Shown here one piece after another: positions 33,487 through 41,335 of a stretch of DNA of 50,430 nt (the first letter of the stretch is position 1; every line of letters begins with the position of its first letter). The translations under genes and the position numbers were made by a program. This DNA comes from an uncultured Bacteroidales bacterium (GTDB lineage Bacteria > Bacteroidota > Bacteroidia > Bacteroidales > Muribaculaceae). Location of the stretch: the NCBI GenBank assembly GCA_902774055.1, contig CACYGX010000020.1:1-50430 (forward strand), read 5' to 3'. Under the pieces are notes generated by a model. It saw only the letters and a list, made by a program, of their open reading frames with translations. It did no database searches and was not told the DNA's origin.

Positions 33487-35272
33487 ATTTTTCTCCTTTC
33501 CTAAACAGGTGAGTAAAATGTTTGTTGTATAGTTCCGAAAGGCCTTTGCGGTTGTCGATAGCATCGCCCACGACGAGCATCGTGGTCAACGTGAGGTTGT
33601 TGTCATGGACAATCTTGGCCAGATCTTTTAACACACCACGATAGATACGCTGGTCGGGCCAAGTGAGGTGATAGCAGGCGGCAACGGGCGTGTCCTCGGG
33701 ATATTCCATCAGTAGTTCCCGCTGTACATCATCGACGATGGCGGCGCTCAAGAAGATGCACATCGTGCTCTGGCTGCGGGCTAGCAGATGCAGCTGCTCC
33801 TTCTCGGGCATGGGCGTGCGACCCTCGCCACGGGTGAGGATGATAGTCTGTGTGCGCTCGGGGATGGTAAATTGGCTCCTCAGTTCAGCGGCAGCAGCAA
33901 GGAACGACGAAATGCCCGGCGTGATGTGATAACTCATGTCATGCTGGTCAAAAAAGGCCATCTGCTCTTGAATTGCTCCAAAGATGCATGGGTCGCCCGT
34001 GTGCAGGCGCACGATGAATTTTCCCTTGTCATAGAACTCCTTCATCACGGCACACTGTTCTTCCAAATTCATCCCTGCCGAACTGCGAACAATGGCACCT
34101 GGCTTGGCACACAGCGTCAATTCACGAGGCACCAAAGAGCCTGCATATAGAATCAAGTCGGCACGCTCCAGCATCTTGCGCCCCCTAACCGACACCAAAT
34201 CGGGGTCGCCGGGCCCTGCTCCCACAATCTCGATGTGGCCCTGTTGGTCTCTCAGGTATCGGTGATCAATGGCCAAAGCCACCGTGAAATTCTTGCCTTT
34301 GATTTTCGGCACAATCAATTTCCCGTGATTGGAACCCAAGATGGCTGCGGCCTCACATACGCTGGGCGTACCCACGTGCTTGGCGACAGTCTCGCTGGGA
34401 TTGGGCACCTCCACTGCGGCCAACTGCTCGGCCGTGAAGAACTCAACTTCCTCGTCATAGCCATCTTTTAATAGTTGCACAAACGGCTCATCGGCCTTGA
34501 CGTCAATCGTGCAATAACGGCATGCACAAGGCAGGATGCCCCATTGTGCCAGAGCCTCGTCCATCTGGTCATAGATTAACTTGTAATCGTCGGGGTAATG
34601 AGCCAAGCCAAAGCCGATAGTGCCGACCATGGGTACAAAATGCAATGACAACATGCCCTCAGGTGCATAGCGGCGGTAGGGCGTAACCATGATGAGGAGT
34701 TTGAATTTTTTTGGGTCAGCCTCACTCAGGTCATTGATAATCGTGACGTGGTTGGGAAGCGTCTTCTCTAGATAATCGGTGCCCTCGTCGCGCACCTCCA
34801 TGAACAAGGCCGTGGGTTTGCGGTTGACAAAAGCAAAGATACAGGCATTCATATCATCCTCGCTGGCGATAGGCCAGTTGAAGCGTTCTTCTAGCGTGTC
34901 AAGAGCCCATAGACCCGCATTGTCGCTTTGGGTGGTAATCACGGGGTCGGCACCCAAGGCTGATGCCACACGACGGGTCAAATCGTTGGCGCCACCCACA
35001 TGGCCCGACAAAACCGAAATCACATGGTTCCCAATGCTGTCCACGCAGATGACGGCAGGGTCGGTATGCTTGTCTTCGATAAAGGGTGATAATGTGCGCA
35101 CGCAGATGCCCATAGCACCAATGAAGATGAAGGCATCAAACTCCTTCCATCGCTTGGCGACCTCGGCTCGGTTGATGATCGTGGCCTGGAACTCTTGCTG
35201 GAGCGTTTCGGCAATATTGCGGCCCTCGTTGCTCACGGGAATGACGGCTATCTTTTGCATGTCAATTGTCAC
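33485..35272 (-). CDS. cbiG-cbiF: Fusion of cobalt-precorrin-5A hydrolase (CbiG) and cobalt-precorrin-4 C11-methyltransferase (CbiF)
   Basis: 595 aa. Residues 1-342 are CbiG: FIFIGAMGICVRTLSPFI, VLSGHVGGANDLTRRVA, and the C-terminal block FFTAEQLAAVEVPNPSETVAKHVGTPSVCEAAA. The usual GxGCRRG motif in the CbiG linker is replaced by VGTIGFGLAHYPDD, a deviation worth noting. Residues 346-595 are CbiF/CobM: IVGAGPGDPDLVSVRG, LYAGSLVPRE, LHTGDPCIFGAIQEQM and GISSFLAAAAEL. CbiF acts just before CbiG in the pathway. Confidence 0.93.
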   Translation of the reverse strand: MTIDMQKIAVIPVSNEGRNIAETLQQEFQATIINRAEVAKRWKEFDAFIFIGAMGICVRTLSPFIEDKHTDPAVICVDSIGNHVISVLSGHVGGANDLTRRVASALGADPVITTQSDNAGLWALDTLEERFNWPIASEDDMNACIFAFVNRKPTALFMEVRDEGTDYLEKTLPNHVTIINDLSEADPKKFKLLIMVTPYRRYAPEGMLSLHFVPMVGTIGFGLAHYPDDYKLIYDQMDEALAQWGILPCACRYCTIDVKADEPFVQLLKDGYDEEVEFFTAEQLAAVEVPNPSETVAKHVGTPSVCEAAAILGSNHGKLIVPKIKGKNFTVALAIDHRYLRDQQGHIEIVGAGPGDPDLVSVRGRKMLERADLILYAGSLVPRELTLCAKPGAIVRSSAGMNLEEQCAVMKEFYDKGKFIVRLHTGDPCIFGAIQEQMAFFDQHDMSYHITPGISSFLAAAAELRSQFTIPERTQTIILTRGEGRTPMPEKEQLHLLARSQSTMCIFLSAAIVDDVQRELLMEYPEDTPVAACYHLTWPDQRIYRGVLKDLAKIVHDNNLTLTTMLVVGDAIDNRKGLSELYNKHFTHLFRKGEK

Positions 35273-35317
35273 TTTTTTATAACCACGTTTTTTGCTAAGT
35301 ACACTCGAGTTTTTAGG

Positions 35318-36529
35318 TTAATTCGTGAAATTCTTAGTTTTTGTTTTGCATTTCAGAATCTCAATCGGGTTATTGTCATTCAGGATGATGCGGGTGGCTG
35401 GCTCTTGTTGCAAGCCCAACTCGGCACACGCCTCGTTAAACAGTTGATGACTGTCGGTATGCACCATTGGAGAGGTCACACTGTTCATCACGATGCAGCC
35501 GTCATCTGCCATCACAGTCTTAACTTTTGCCATGATTTCCTTGAGGTGACCGCTGTGGCCGCCGATGAATACAGCATCGGGGCGAGGCAAGCTGGAGATA
35601 TCAGCATCCAAAAAATCACCAATGTGGTAGCTGATGCCAGGAGCGCCGAAACGTCGGCTGTTCTCCAGCATCAATGTCTCACATTCGGGCCTGGCCTCAA
35701 AGGCCTCGACATGCAGGTGCGGGAACTGCAACCGTGCCTCAATCGACACGCTACCGGTGCAGAAGCCGATGTCCCACAGGACACTCTTCTGCGGCAATTC
35801 CAGTGCCTGCATGGTCAACAGGCGTATAGGTGATTTGGTAATCATCTTCTCGCGCCCGTTAAGCAGGTCAAATTCACTCTCAGGAATGCCGAAATATCGT
35901 GGCCTGGGGTCATTGCCGACCAAGATAAGACAGTTAGGATAATCAAATTCCTGTTTGGTAGCCTCTTCAAGCGTACAGGTCGTGATGCGTTCCTCTTTGG
36001 GGTTGCCCAAGTGCTCTCCCACATGCATCTCATACCCGTTGTAACCATAATCCAGCATCCTGCGGGCAATGGCGGCTGGCGTGTGTTCGTGGTCGGTCAA
36101 AACACCGATGATGCCAGAACGCTCAATGAGTGCACGGTCAAGTCCAGGCCAGGGGCGGCCAGTGAGAGAAACGACACGCATATTATGGTATGGCATTACT
36201 AAACGATGCGCCAGAATTTGCAGGGAGTTGAACGATGGGAACAGCACAATCTCGGCATCTGGTATCTTTCGCTTGATGGTATTGGCAAATCCGAAGAACA
36301 AGGGGTCACCGCTCGCAAACACAATCACCTCGTCGTGATATTGCTCAAAAACCGCATCCAGCGGCATGGTGATTTCAATCCACTTTGACCCTTCGGGCAA
36401 ATAAGGTGCGACAAGTTTATAATGGCGCTTGCCGCCTGAGAAAATGCGCCCTTTACAAATAATACTTATCACCTCCGGTGGCAAATAAGGCCGTGGTGCA
36501 TCATTGATTCCTATAACGTAAAATTTCAT
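35318..36529 (-). CDS. cbiE-cbiT: Fusion CbiE-CbiT (cobalt-precorrin-7 C5-methyltransferase / C15-methyltransferase, decarboxylating; CobL-like)
   Basis: 403 aa. Residues 1-207 are the CbiE tetrapyrrole methyltransferase: YVIGINDAPRPYLPPE, FASGDPLFFG at 71-80, LTGRPWPGLD. Residues about 225-403 are CbiT, with SAM motif WDIGFCTGSVSIEA (Cys257 where Gly is more usual) and AVFIGGHSGHLKEIM. The last residues NFTN and stop are encoded by a TTTCACGAATTAA sequence akin to the CGAATT repeats elsewhere in the window. Confidence 0.94.
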   Translation of the reverse strand: MKFYVIGINDAPRPYLPPEVISIICKGRIFSGGKRHYKLVAPYLPEGSKWIEITMPLDAVFEQYHDEVIVFASGDPLFFGFANTIKRKIPDAEIVLFPSFNSLQILAHRLVMPYHNMRVVSLTGRPWPGLDRALIERSGIIGVLTDHEHTPAAIARRMLDYGYNGYEMHVGEHLGNPKEERITTCTLEEATKQEFDYPNCLILVGNDPRPRYFGIPESEFDLLNGREKMITKSPIRLLTMQALELPQKSVLWDIGFCTGSVSIEARLQFPHLHVEAFEARPECETLMLENSRRFGAPGISYHIGDFLDADISSLPRPDAVFIGGHSGHLKEIMAKVKTVMADDGCIVMNSVTSPMVHTDSHQLFNEACAELGLQQEPATRIILNDNNPIEILKCKTKTKNFTN

Positions 36530-36556
36530 TTTGATTTCAGTATTAAAGGTTAAATC

Positions 36557-36590
36557 TAACTATTAACTATTCTCTATTAACTATTAACTT
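36557..36590 (-). repeat. Intercistronic AGTTAAT repeat between cbiH-cbiC and cbiE-cbiT
   Basis: On the - strand AGTTAATAGTTAATAG, AGAATAGTTAATAGTT: period-7 units with the same GAGAATAGTTAATAG variant as at 25183. It starts 2 bp after the cbiH-cbiC stop. Confidence 0.8.
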
Positions 36591-36591
36591 C

Positions 36592-37992
36592 CTAAAGGTC
36601 TCGTCCTGGTTTTAGTTGTTCCGCATCATCAAAGGTTAAGATGGCGTTGCACAGGGTTGCCGCGAGATTGCTGCCGCCCTTGCGGCCCTCGACGATGATT
36701 TTGGGGATATCCTTGAAGGGCTTGACCATGTGCTTGGACTCGCGCACATGAACAAAACCGACAGGTGCGGCAATAATACCGGCAGGATGGGCCTTGCCCT
36801 TACGGATGAGGTCGCAAAGCTCCATCAGCGCCGTCGGTGCGTTGCCAAAGGCAAACAGCGCGTCGGGATGCTCCTCAACAGCCAGACGGATGCCCGCCTG
36901 AGTGCGGGTGATGCCTAGTGTCGCTGCCATCTCGGCGACTCGCGGGTCACTCAGGTAGCATTTAGCCTCCATGCCTAGTCGAGCAAGTGCCCCCTTGCGG
37001 ATGCCGCTGGTCACCATTGTCACATCGGTTACAATAGTCTTTAACTCACCGTTTGAGACCTTGTGATAGAGGGCTTCCACAGCGCCCTCGTCGGTGTAGA
37101 GTATCCGTTCCATCTCAAAGTCGGCCGTCGTGTGGATGGCGTGCAAGAGTGCCCATTTGTGGTCAAGCGGGATATCTTTGTTGCGAAGTTCGCTCTCGAT
37201 GGTGCGGAACGATTCAATCATGATTTGTTGGCCAGGCTTGATGCCCTCGTCACCTCGCTCGCGATAATAGCCGCGCGGGGTGATGATCTTGTCATCGCTG
37301 ATATAGGACTGAGAGTTGCCAATGAGAATCACGGTAAACATATCCACATCCTCAGGATTGAAATGGGCAAGAGAGGTTACCTTGACCTCCTGTTCGTCGC
37401 GACCCGCCTGGCGGACGTATCCCACGGGCGTATCGCCGCTGCGCTGTTGCAGGAACAACTCTACCAGGCGGTACAGTTGCCAGTAGCGGCCATTGGACTT
37501 GGGATTATAGACAGCAGTAACAAAATCACCGACGGCGGCCGCCTTGATGCGTCGCTCGATGACCTCCCATGGGGTCATCAGGTCGCTCAGCGAAATGATA
37601 CACAGGTCATGGCCGATGGGGGCGCCCAGTAGCGAAGCGGCTTTTTGAAAAGCCGAAATGCCCGGCAATGATTCAATCTCCACATCAGAACCGCGTTCCT
37701 GTTTCATTTCATAGACCAGCGGCGTCATGCCGTAGATGCCCGCATCGCCCGAGGAGATGACCGCAACTGCCTTGCCCTGCTCGGCCAGTTCAAAGGCCTG
37801 CTCGGCGCGCTCGCGTTCCTTCTTCATCCCCGTGTCGATGCATTCGCAGCCATCCTGGACATATTCCTGAATGAACTGGAAATAGTACTTATAGCCCACA
37901 ATCGCGTCTGCCGCGCGTACTGCGTTGAGTACGGCGGGCGTGATGTCTTCTTTACTGCCAGGGCCGATGCCTGCTACTATAATCTTTCCCAT
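36592..37992 (-). CDS. cbiH-cbiC: Fusion of cobalt-precorrin-3B C17-methyltransferase (CbiH) and cobalt-precorrin-8 methylmutase (CbiC)
   Basis: 466 aa from the ATG whose complement is 37990-37992 (MGKIIVAGIGPGSKEDITPA). The longer frame to 38046 adds 18 non-family residues and is rejected. Residues 1-240 are CbiH: GYKYYFQFIQEY, CIDTGMKKERERAEQAFELA, ISSGDAGIYGMTPLVYEM (79-96) and VYNPKSNGR. Residues about 253-466 are CbiC: catalytic His287 in AIHTTADFEMERILY, TMVTSGIRKG, AFGNAPTALMEL and APVGFVHVRESK. The two activities stand at the early and late ends of the corrin ring pathway. Confidence 0.95.
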   Translation of the reverse strand: MGKIIVAGIGPGSKEDITPAVLNAVRAADAIVGYKYYFQFIQEYVQDGCECIDTGMKKERERAEQAFELAEQGKAVAVISSGDAGIYGMTPLVYEMKQERGSDVEIESLPGISAFQKAASLLGAPIGHDLCIISLSDLMTPWEVIERRIKAAAVGDFVTAVYNPKSNGRYWQLYRLVELFLQQRSGDTPVGYVRQAGRDEQEVKVTSLAHFNPEDVDMFTVILIGNSQSYISDDKIITPRGYYRERGDEGIKPGQQIMIESFRTIESELRNKDIPLDHKWALLHAIHTTADFEMERILYTDEGAVEALYHKVSNGELKTIVTDVTMVTSGIRKGALARLGMEAKCYLSDPRVAEMAATLGITRTQAGIRLAVEEHPDALFAFGNAPTALMELCDLIRKGKAHPAGIIAAPVGFVHVRESKHMVKPFKDIPKIIVEGRKGGSNLAATLCNAILTFDDAEQLKPGRDL

Positions 37993-38073
37993 ATCAGTTG
38001 CAAATTTAGCAAAATAAATAAAAATGGAGGCACAGTCTCCCGACAATCCTCCATAAATGATTACAATATAAGG

Positions 38074-40140
38074 TTACTTGATTTTCAATTTCAGGCCAAT
38101 CACGAGCATGCGTCCTGGTGAGTACAGGGCATACTTGCGATTGGATGAGTCGATTCGGCGATCCACCTTGTCAAAGATGTTGTCGATGCCGATGCTCGGC
38201 TCCAGATACAGGTGCTTTAACCCGTCAAACGAGTGTTTAGTGTTCAGGTTCCAGATACCGTAACCCGGCGCATCCTCATAGCCGGGATAGTAGGTCTTGG
38301 ACTGCAACCTGCCGTTGATGTTCACATTGAGGCCGTAATTGCCCCAACTGTGGTAATAGTTGGCGGCAACGGTGGCGGCGTTGCGGATGCTTCGCTCTAG
38401 CGGAGCCCATTGGCCTTCGCTACAGGTGCGGGCATAGGTGTAAACGTAGTTGGCCGACAGGTTAAACCCCCTGAACAAGTTGGCCGAGACGTTGACCTGC
38501 ACGCCCTTGACATCGCCCTTGTCGCTGTTCTTGTATAGTGAGTAGCGCTCGAGTTTCTGGGCTTGGTCATCGGTCATCTCGGGAAATTCGGTCTGGAGCA
38601 TGGCCAGCGTTGTTGCATCTACATCGATGTTCTGCTTGATGACCATGTCATTGATGCGGTTGATGAATCCCGTCACGCTCACGGCAATCAGGTTGGTTCG
38701 ATACTCGGCATTGAGCGAGAAATAGTTGCTTTTCTCGGGCTTGAGATCCTTGTTGCCGAAGATGATTTGGGCCTTGCCGCGGTTAACCGAGAAATAGTGG
38801 TAATACAACTCGTCAAGACCCGGAGCGCGGAAGCCTGCCGAATAGGTGGCACGCAGGCGGAAGTTGCCCGGTGCATACATCAGTGTGGCCTTGGGCGTGA
38901 GGTGCCAGTTGAAGGTCTCGTGGTAGGTCAGGCGGAGGCCCACTGTGGCCGTCAGTCGCTCAAAGAAGGTCATCTCGTGCTGGGCAAATGCGGCTGCTGT
39001 ATAGGCATTCTGGTTGATGTTGCCCGAAGAGGCGGTCAGGAAGTCCTTGCGCCAATCGGCTCCAAAGATTGTCGTCGAATGCTTCATGAGTCCTAAGATG
39101 GCCTTTAATTGGCCTTCCATCGAGCGTTGTTTCTTGGACTGCACATAGTCATCGATGGCGTAGGTCTTGGTGACCACGTCATACTGCTTACCATAGCGGA
39201 AACGATCGACGGTGAAGTCGGCCTGCAACGAGTTACGGTTTGTGAACTTGTAGATGCCGCCCACGTTCCAGCGCAGGCCCTTGTAGCGCATCTCATATTC
39301 GGTGCCGCCAGTGATGTCCTTGCGAGCCTCGGGGCGGTCGGTAATCTTGTAGGAATAGTCGATGCCGGCATTCAGTGCCAGGTGTTCGTTGGGGGCATAA
39401 GTGAATTTTTGTCCCACGAGGTTTGCCCGATAACCGGTAAAGAACGGGGCGATAGTCGGCTGGGTCTCGGTCTCTGAATCCTTGACAAATTCCACATCAT
39501 TGATGCGGTAACTGTCGGCACGGTCGCGCGAAAACGAGGTGTACGAGCCGAAACCGTTCTTGTAGATGTCCAGGGTGATATTTTCAGTCAATTGGCCATG
39601 GCCCGACACGCGTGTGTCGCTGGTGAGGGAAACCAGTTGCTGGGTGGGCTGGTCGGTGATGATGTTGATGACACCGGCGATGGCGTCCGACCCGTAGAGC
39701 GACGAAGCGGCGCCGTCAAGCACCTCGATGCGCTTCACGCGAGCCATGTTGATGCGGTTCAGGTCAACGTTATTGGAAACGTCGCCCGTCAATTTTTGAC
39801 CGTTAATAAGTATGAGGATATACTTGTTTCCTAGTCCGTTGAGCCTCAGGAATGTGCCCATTGAGTTAGGAGCCATCGACACCTGTGGCATCATGCGGGT
39901 CAAGGCACCGTCAAAGGTGGTGATGCCTTGCTCCTTGATTTCCTGGCTGCTGAGCACATGAACGGGTGTAGCGGTGGATTTCAGGCGCTGGTGGTGACCC
40001 GAACCGGTCACAACCACAGGATTTAAGGTGTAAGTGCGGCTCATCAATGACGAGTCGCTGCGTTCCATCTTGTGGATTTGGGAAAATGAGGCACTCCATG
40101 TGAAGAGTGCTAGAACTAACAGTGTGATTTTCTTAATCAT
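38074..40140 (-). CDS. btuB: TonB-dependent outer membrane receptor (BtuB-like), receptor 1
   Basis: 688 aa with signal peptide (MIKKITLLVLALFTWSASFSQ) and plug domain: TonB box-like NPVVVTGSG near residue 41, then LRLNGLGNKYILILINGQKL, RIEVLDGAASSLYGSDAIAGVINIIT. A 22-strand-type barrel follows, ending in an aromatic-rich C-terminus (GRMLVIGLKLKIK). It lacks a carboxypeptidase-like or SusC-type N-terminal domain, fitting siderophore/B12-type receptors. It lies in the riboswitch-led cob operon, so cobalamin or a corrinoid precursor is the likely ligand. Confidence 0.88.
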   Translation of the reverse strand: MIKKITLLVLALFTWSASFSQIHKMERSDSSLMSRTYTLNPVVVTGSGHHQRLKSTATPVHVLSSQEIKEQGITTFDGALTRMMPQVSMAPNSMGTFLRLNGLGNKYILILINGQKLTGDVSNNVDLNRINMARVKRIEVLDGAASSLYGSDAIAGVINIITDQPTQQLVSLTSDTRVSGHGQLTENITLDIYKNGFGSYTSFSRDRADSYRINDVEFVKDSETETQPTIAPFFTGYRANLVGQKFTYAPNEHLALNAGIDYSYKITDRPEARKDITGGTEYEMRYKGLRWNVGGIYKFTNRNSLQADFTVDRFRYGKQYDVVTKTYAIDDYVQSKKQRSMEGQLKAILGLMKHSTTIFGADWRKDFLTASSGNINQNAYTAAAFAQHEMTFFERLTATVGLRLTYHETFNWHLTPKATLMYAPGNFRLRATYSAGFRAPGLDELYYHYFSVNRGKAQIIFGNKDLKPEKSNYFSLNAEYRTNLIAVSVTGFINRINDMVIKQNIDVDATTLAMLQTEFPEMTDDQAQKLERYSLYKNSDKGDVKGVQVNVSANLFRGFNLSANYVYTYARTCSEGQWAPLERSIRNAATVAANYYHSWGNYGLNVNINGRLQSKTYYPGYEDAPGYGIWNLNTKHSFDGLKHLYLEPSIGIDNIFDKVDRRIDSSNRKYALYSPGRMLVIGLKLKIK

Positions 40141-40154
40141 GCGTGTTTACGTTA

Positions 40155-40229
40155 AAACTACGAATTACGCGAATTTAACGAATGCTATGTGGCGATGCCA
40201 ATTGGTCTAATTCGCGTAATTCGTAGTTT
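40155..40229. repeat. Perfect 21-bp inverted repeat between cbiK and receptor 1
   Basis: The arms 40155-40175 and 40209-40229 are perfect reverse complements (core CGAATTACGCGAATT) with a 33-nt loop containing another GAAT unit. It lies between the cbiK stop (40241) and the receptor-1 start (40140). Related CGAATT-type sequence occurs at 14837, 17965 and 35318. No T-run follows on the - strand, so it may attenuate or punctuate the operon but is not a classic terminator. Confidence 0.88.
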
Positions 40230-40240
40230 AATGTTGAGTT

Positions 40241-41335
40241 TTACTCGGGATTCTTGCTGTGATAGAAGTCGAGAGGATCACCGTCGATGGCGTCCTGGGT
40301 GTGCTCCATCCACACTTGACGGACAGTGGGGAGTTCCAACAGACCCTTCTCGATCATGGTCGAGTTGTTGCACTCATAACCCAGGTGGTGGAAGTACATC
40401 TTCCAGGAGGTGTCTTCTACCTCGCCCTCCTCGTTGGGGGTGAACTTAGTGCCGTCCCAGTTGTCGTCGTCGTCACCGGCCATGTCGTTGTGACCGTGGT
40501 CACCGTCAATCGACATCAGGGGATGGCAAAATACCTTACCGCTGGTGAAGCCGGCAGCAAGCATGCGGGCATAGACGTTGGTCTTGAAGTTGTCCATCAT
40601 GTCAACAGTGCCAACAAAGTAGTGGCTGTTGAACTGCTGGAGAGCCTCCTCGAGTTGAGTGTAGCGCACGTTGGCCTTGTAGGTGTCATAGGAGTCGGGG
40701 TTACCGTGACCCATAAAGGCAACAACACCCTCATTGGCTTTGTCCTTGTAGAGCTTGTTCAACTCGGTAGCAACGCGGGTCACGTCAGTTTCGGCATCCT
40801 GCAGCAGGGGCACACCCAGCTTGAGGTCAACGATCGACAGATACTTGTCGCTGATGTCACCGTTGGCGTTGTTGGCAAAGTCCTTGATGTAGTTGATCAC
40901 GCGGGTGTATTCCTCACCAGGAATTACCTGCAGTGATTGTACAACGATTTCCATGTACTCAACCTCGGCAAAGGCATTGAGCCAGAAGGGAGGTGCATAG
41001 AAGTTGCGGGGATCAACGTTCTCACCAGCAGCGGCACGGTTGATGCAGATGGCTGAGGAGAATGACAGGAACACGTCATAGCCAGGGAAAGCCTGCTTGT
41101 AGGCTGCAACAGTGTTGTCAAATGCGTTGTAAGCCTGCTCCCAAGTTGAACCAAAGGCAACCAGCAGGATAACCTTGTCGTTCTTCTTTTGGGACTTTAC
41201 AGTCTGGGTAACGGCTTTCTGGTAAATTGTGTAGTTGTTCTCGATGGGATCGTCCTTGTCGTCTTTGCAAGAAGTGAAACCCAAAGTCAGGCAGATTGCC
41301 ATCATGGCAATCAACAAAGATTTAATCTTCATCAT
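40241..41335 (-). CDS. cbiK: Exported CbiK-type cobaltochelatase-like lipoprotein
   Basis: 364 aa with a lipoprotein signal (LTLGFTSC, lipid Cys23) followed by KDDKDD, resembling the surface-export signal of Bacteroidota lipoproteins. The chelatase fold is visible: VILLVAFGSTWEQAYNAFDNT, FMGHGNPDSYD (His210), FVGTVDMMDNF and CHPLMSIDGDHGHNDMAGD (His271, His280, His282). An acidic insert, GDDDDNWDG, follows. CbiK inserts cobalt into sirohydrochlorin. Here it would act outside the cytoplasm, like the periplasmic CbiK of Desulfovibrio or the haem-binding IhtB of Porphyromonas. Haem or porphyrin handling is an alternative role. It overlaps receptor 2 by 14 bp. Confidence 0.88.
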   Translation of the reverse strand: MMKIKSLLIAMMAICLTLGFTSCKDDKDDPIENNYTIYQKAVTQTVKSQKKNDKVILLVAFGSTWEQAYNAFDNTVAAYKQAFPGYDVFLSFSSAICINRAAAGENVDPRNFYAPPFWLNAFAEVEYMEIVVQSLQVIPGEEYTRVINYIKDFANNANGDISDKYLSIVDLKLGVPLLQDAETDVTRVATELNKLYKDKANEGVVAFMGHGNPDSYDTYKANVRYTQLEEALQQFNSHYFVGTVDMMDNFKTNVYARMLAAGFTSGKVFCHPLMSIDGDHGHNDMAGDDDDNWDGTKFTPNEEGEVEDTSWKMYFHHLGYECNNSTMIEKGLLELPTVRQVWMEHTQDAIDGDPLDFYHSKNPE

